From assembly GCF_004366075.1 (NCBI RefSeq), contig NZ_SODU01000001.1, forward strand, positions 1,460,488 through 1,524,487: a stretch of 64,000 bases of DNA, written 5' to 3'. The translations under genes were made by a program, and so were the position numbers. Below the pieces are notes generated by a model, which was given only the letters and a program-made list of their open reading frames with translations, was not told where the DNA came from and searched no databases. Shown in pieces: positions 60,531-64,000 of this stretch (its first letter is position 1; each line of letters starts with the position of its first letter). The DNA comes from Kribbella pratensis. GTDB taxonomy: Bacteria; Actinomycetota; Actinomycetes; Propionibacteriales; Kribbellaceae.

Positions 60531-61400
60531 CGCGTCGACCTCAGCGGTAAGCGACGTGCCGCCGGAAACGGTGTCGCCATCGAGCTGGCGCCGTACCGTG
60601 CGCTCCGCCCGGACCTGGATGCGACAGCCGGTGAAGCGCTGCAGGTGTTCCTCCCGCCAGGACTTGATCACGACGCCGAGCACGAGCCGCGGCCAATGAC
60701 TGACCCGGCGCGGGGCGAGGAGCACCGCGTCGATCCGCCCGTCGTCGGGGATCGCGTCCGGCAGCAGCGGGATGTTCGCCTGCAGTGTGCCGACGTTGCC
60801 GATCACCACGGTGCGCGCGCGGCGGCGTACCGGGGGCTGGTCGTCGACGGTGATCTCGACCTGGACGGACGGATGGTTCAGGTTCTTCAGCATCGACACC
60901 ACATAGGCTGCCCAGCCGGCCCGCTTCTTCAGGTCGTCGGGGGCATCCGCGATGATCGCGGCATCCAGCCCGAGGCCCGCCATCACCACGAAGCGGTCGG
61001 TCGACAGCTGATCTCCTTCGACCAGCACGCTGTCGATCCGCCGGTCCGAGCCGTCGAGCACCTCGGCCAGCGCTGTCTCGAGCTCGAGCGAGATCCCGAG
61101 GTTGCGGGCGAGCAGGTTCCCGGTCCCGGCCGGCAGCACCCCCACCGGGATCCCCGTCCGGGCGAGCTCGGCGCACACCACCCGCACGGTCCCGTCGCCA
61201 CCGGCCACCAGCACCAGATCGACCACGTCGTCGATCGCGCGCCGGGCCATCGTCACGCCGGCGTCGTCCTCGGTCGTCTCGAGCCAGAGCGGATCCTCGA
61301 ACCCCCGCTCGGCCAGCGCCTTCTCGACGGTACGCCGGAAGTCGTCGCCGTCGACCTTCACCGGGTTCACGATGACGGCTGCCCGCCTGGCAGAACTCAC
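60504..61400 (-). CDS. Diacylglycerol kinase-like lipid kinase (YegS/DgkB-type)
   Basis: 298 residues from a GTG at 61400. The catalytic domain has VLVAGGDGTVRVVCAEL (GGDGT motif), GVLPAGTGNLLARNL and GLGLDAAII, then the C-terminal beta-sandwich (NVGTLQANIPLLPDAIPDDGRIDAVLLAP). It phosphorylates a lipid such as diacylglycerol; exact substrate unknown. Its end overlaps the sigma-factor gene by 27 nt. Confidence 0.9.
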   Translation of the reverse strand: MSSARRAAVIVNPVKVDGDDFRRTVEKALAERGFEDPLWLETTEDDAGVTMARRAIDDVVDLVLVAGGDGTVRVVCAELARTGIPVGVLPAGTGNLLARNLGISLELETALAEVLDGSDRRIDSVLVEGDQLSTDRFVVMAGLGLDAAIIADAPDDLKKRAGWAAYVVSMLKNLNHPSVQVEITVDDQPPVRRRARTVVIGNVGTLQANIPLLPDAIPDDGRIDAVLLAPRRVSHWPRLVLGVVIKSWREEHLQRFTGCRIQVRAERTVRRQLDGDTVSGGTSLTAEVDASALVVRVP

Positions 61401-61424
61401 CTGATCTTTGTCCGTTCGAAGAGA

Positions 61425-61430
61425 TAACGT
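61425..61430 (+). promoter_or_regulatory. -10 of leaderless serine hydrolase gene
   Basis: TAACGT, 7 nt before the ATG at 61438; no ribosome binding site. Confidence 0.5.
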
Positions 61431-61437
61431 GCTGAGA

Positions 61438-62838
61438 ATGAGCAGACTTCCACGGAGTACGCCAGAAGCCCAGGGGCTGTCCACCGCCGCACTCGGCAGT
61501 TTCGTCGCAGCGCTGGACGCCGGGCAGCCGGAGATCCAGACCGTGATGCTGGTGCGGCACGGACACGTGGTGCTGGAGGAGGCGTGGGCGCCGTACCGGC
61601 TGGAGGACCGGCACCTGCTGTTCTCGGTGTCGAAGAGTTTCACGTCGACCGGCATCGGACTGGCGATCGACGCCGGGCTGTTGTCGCTGGACGACCAGGT
61701 GATCTCGTTCTTCGACGCGGACGACCTGCCCGAGACGGTCAGCGACAACCTGGCCGCGATGAAGGTCCGGCACCTGCTCACGATGACGACCGGGCACTCG
61801 AAGGACACCGTCGAGGCGCTCAGCCGGGATCGCCGGATGGTCAAGATCTTCCTCGGACTCGAGGTGCAGCACGAGCCGGGCACCGTGTTCGTGTACAACA
61901 GCGGCGCGACGTACATGCTGTCGGCGATCCTGCAGCGGCTCACCGGTGCGAACCTGCTCGACTACCTGCGACCTCGGCTGTTCGAGCCGCTCGGCGCCAC
62001 CGAGGCGACCTGGCAGGTGTCGAAGGAAGGCATCGTCGTCGGCGGCTGGGGCCTGAGCCTCAACACCGAGTCCCTGGCGTGCTTCGGGCAGCTCTTGCTC
62101 CAGCACGGCGAGTGGAACGGCAAGCCACTCGTCCCGGCCGAGTGGTTCGAGGCGGCCACCTCGAAGCAGGTCCCCAACGACAACGAGGAGAACCCGGACT
62201 GGAAACAGGGCTACGGCTTCCAGTTCTGGCGCGGCCGCCACAACACGTACCGCGGCGACGGCGCGTTCGGGCAGTTCATCCTGGTCTTCCCGGAGTACGA
62301 CGCGGTGCTCATCACCACGAGCGCGACCAGCGACATGCAGGCGATCCTCAACACCGCCTGGGACTACCTGCTGCCGGCCCTTGAGGGCAAGGAGGTCCCC
62401 GCGACGCAACGCCCGGAGCGGCTCGAGCTTGCGCCGCCGAGCGGTCCCGCACCCGCGCCGGGCAACGGGCAGACGTACCGCTTCGCGGCGGACAACCCGA
62501 CCGGCCTGACCGCCGTACGGCTCGACCCCGACGGCACCGGCACGTTCAGCTTCCGTGACTTCAGCAACGGGAGTCAGCACGAGGTCGTCTGCGCGCCGGG
62601 CGGGTGGCGCGAGCAGACTGCCCACGGCACGGTCGACGACGCGAGCCCCGAGATCGGCGAGCGTCTGGTGACCAGTGCGTACGGTGACGGCAACGCATTC
62701 GTCGCGGCCTTCCGGTGGGTCGAGTCCCCGTTCGCCGCAACGATCAGCTGCCAGGTCGACGGCGACACGATGACCGTCGACGGTCAGCTCAACGTCTCCT
62801 TCGGACCGACCGAGTTCAGGCTGACTTCGGAGAAGTGA
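61438..62838 (+). CDS. Serine hydrolase, beta-lactamase (class C/esterase) superfamily
   Basis: 466 residues, no signal peptide. Active-site SxxK in FSVSKSFTSTG (Ser ~63), YxN-equivalent YNSGATY (~155), and a late WKQGYGFQFWRG region, followed by a ~120-residue C-terminal beta-domain. Members are esterases, amidases or peptidases; the substrate is unknown. Divergent from the lipid kinase. Confidence 0.9.
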   Translation: MSRLPRSTPEAQGLSTAALGSFVAALDAGQPEIQTVMLVRHGHVVLEEAWAPYRLEDRHLLFSVSKSFTSTGIGLAIDAGLLSLDDQVISFFDADDLPETVSDNLAAMKVRHLLTMTTGHSKDTVEALSRDRRMVKIFLGLEVQHEPGTVFVYNSGATYMLSAILQRLTGANLLDYLRPRLFEPLGATEATWQVSKEGIVVGGWGLSLNTESLACFGQLLLQHGEWNGKPLVPAEWFEAATSKQVPNDNEENPDWKQGYGFQFWRGRHNTYRGDGAFGQFILVFPEYDAVLITTSATSDMQAILNTAWDYLLPALEGKEVPATQRPERLELAPPSGPAPAPGNGQTYRFAADNPTGLTAVRLDPDGTGTFSFRDFSNGSQHEVVCAPGGWREQTAHGTVDDASPEIGERLVTSAYGDGNAFVAAFRWVESPFAATISCQVDGDTMTVDGQLNVSFGPTEFRLTSEK

Positions 62839-62909
62839 TTCACGTCACGTCACAAAGCCGGGACCGGCGCGTGTCCTCCGGGTCGTAATCACGGACGACG
62901 GAGGACGAC

Positions 62910-63848
62910 ATGAAGGTTTTGGTGGCAGGCGCGACCGGCGGACTGGGCCGGTCACTGGTACCGCAGCTGCTCGCGGCCGGACACGAGGTGACCGGGATGA
63001 CCCGGTCCGAGTCCGGTGCGGCCGAGGTGCGGTCGTTCGGTGCGGACGCCGTACTCGCGGACGGCCTGGATGCCGCCGCGGTACGCGCCGCGGTGGAGTC
63101 GGTCCGCCCGGAGGTCGTCGTACACCAGATGACGGCGCTCAAGGGCGGCATCGACTTCAAGCACTTCGACGACAGCTTCGCGATGACGAACCGGCTGCGC
63201 ACCGAAGGCACCGACAATCTGCTCGCGGCGTCCCAGGCGGCCGGCGTACGACGGTTCGTCGTCCAGTCGTACGCCGGCTGGAACCTCGAGCACGGCGGAT
63301 CCGCCGCGAAGACCGAGGCAGACCCGCTCGACCCGAACCCGGTGCCCGCCCAGCGGCAGACGATGGCCGGGATCAAGCACCTCGAGTCGGCAGCCCTGAA
63401 CACCGAAGGGATCGAGGGCGTCGCGTTGCGGTACGCGAACTTCTACGGCCCGACCGGCGACATCGGCAAGGGCGGGTCGATGGTCGAGATGATCCAGAAG
63501 CGCCGGCTCCCGCTGATCGGCGACGGCACCGGGGTCTGGTCCTTCATCCACTACGACGACGCGGCCGCGGCGACGGTGAAGGCGATCGAGAGCGACGTCA
63601 CCGGCGTGTTCCAGGTCGCGGACGACGACCCGGCGCAGGCGGCGGTCTGGCTGCCCGAGTTCGCCAGGATCCTCGGTGCGAAAGCGCCGCGACGCGTCCC
63701 GACCTGGCTCGGCCGCCTCGCCGCCGGCGACGTCGGTGTGGCCGCCTTCACCGAGATCCGCGGCGCCGACAACACCCTCGCCAAGAAGACCTTCGACTGG
63801 CAGCCCGGCTATGCGTCATGGCGCGAAGGTTTCCGCCACGGGCTCTGA
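62910..63848 (+). CDS. NAD-dependent epimerase/dehydratase-family oxidoreductase
   Basis: 312 residues. Rossmann start VLVAGATGGLGRSLVPQL (TGxxGxxG-like), with mid-domain QSYAGWNLEHG where the classical YxxxK is not clearly retained, and FYGPTGDIGKGGSMVEMI. So an atypical extended SDR. GGAGG precedes the ATG. Upstream lies a weak ECF41-like box (CGTCACA at 62848). Confidence 0.9.
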   Translation: MKVLVAGATGGLGRSLVPQLLAAGHEVTGMTRSESGAAEVRSFGADAVLADGLDAAAVRAAVESVRPEVVVHQMTALKGGIDFKHFDDSFAMTNRLRTEGTDNLLAASQAAGVRRFVVQSYAGWNLEHGGSAAKTEADPLDPNPVPAQRQTMAGIKHLESAALNTEGIEGVALRYANFYGPTGDIGKGGSMVEMIQKRRLPLIGDGTGVWSFIHYDDAAAATVKAIESDVTGVFQVADDDPAQAAVWLPEFARILGAKAPRRVPTWLGRLAAGDVGVAAFTEIRGADNTLAKKTFDWQPGYASWREGFRHGL

Positions 63849-63891
63849 GGCGGAACTGGTGAGAGGATTCGTTTACTTCGCTGTTACACAC

Positions 63892-63950
63892 CAGGACGGC
63901 TGCCGAAACCGGCTCGTCCTGAACTGGAACAGACCCGCCGGGACGGCGGG
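63892..63950. other. Two small inverted repeats after last gene
   Basis: CAGGACG (63892-63898)/CGTCCTG (63915-63921) and CCCGCC (63934-63939)/GGCGGG (63945-63950) downstream of the epimerase. Possible terminator. Nothing else recognisable in 63849-64000. Confidence 0.35.
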
Positions 63951-64000
63951 GCGCCCCTAGGGTTCCGCTGCTGGTCGATCTGACGGCAGGACTGGTCCGA

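Overview
The window is high-GC actinobacterial chromosome. Evidence: an actinobacterial respiratory supercomplex layout (ctaE-qcrC-qcrA-qcrB and, separately, ctaC-ctaD-ctaF), a GTG/TTG-rich start-codon set, several apparently leaderless genes, a YkuD lipoprotein with Ig-like domains, an ECF41 sigma factor and a DUF222/HNH gene remnant. Gene content and style resemble Propionibacteriales (Kribbella/Nocardioides-like), but that genus-level guess is inference. About 57 protein genes are called. No tRNA, rRNA, CRISPR array, phage or complete insertion sequence was seen.

Layout. 1-7.7 kb: an ArsA-like ATPase (cut by the window edge) with two SRPBCC lipid/polyketide-binding proteins, a long-chain acyl-CoA ligase, an ABC-2 exporter coupled to a DesK/NarL-type two-component system, and a STAS protein. 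7.7-13.8 kb: a carbohydrate ABC importer divergent from a GH36 glycosidase and its LacI regulator, with mirrored operators in the shared promoter region. 13.8-22.2 kb: small accessory regulons (ADH/DUF2255/cupin with an XRE regulator; LysR/SDR; MFS/ArsR; an unknown membrane protein; an EamA permease). 22.2-27.4 kb: an alanyl-tRNA-synthetase-like catalytic core with an Ala-codon-rich leader peptide and attenuator, then an operon with a glycosyltransferase and two HExxH membrane proteases. 27.5-32.8 kb: NlpC/P60 hydrolase behind an MtrA-box-like site, a tiny Cys4 protein, a NYN ribonuclease-like protein, a DnaQ-UvrC fusion and a lone RAM domain. 32.9-37.7 kb: two tandem low-complexity membrane proteins.

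37.7-44.5 kb: trpD, an atypical receiver protein, ctaG, and ctaE-qcrCAB. 44.5-48 kb: MarR/hydrolase pair, a broken DUF222-HNH gene and an L,D-transpeptidase. 48.1-51.2 kb: ctaCDF. Divergent from ctaC, beyond a 164-bp near-perfect palindrome, lies a cysteine desulfurase-TusA-sirtuin operon. 53.6-59.2 kb: a 1883-residue secreted amylase-pullulanase. 59.2-63.8 kb: a DoxX/ECF41 divergent pair with two textbook ECF41 promoters, a diacylglycerol-kinase-like enzyme, a serine hydrolase and an NAD-dependent epimerase.

The two most interesting observations are (1) the complete ribosome-mediated attenuator (leader peptide with 8 Ala codons of 21, competing hairpins, terminator) in front of a stand-alone AlaRS catalytic-domain paralog, and (2) the 164-bp long palindrome between the cytochrome oxidase and cysteine desulfurase promoters.
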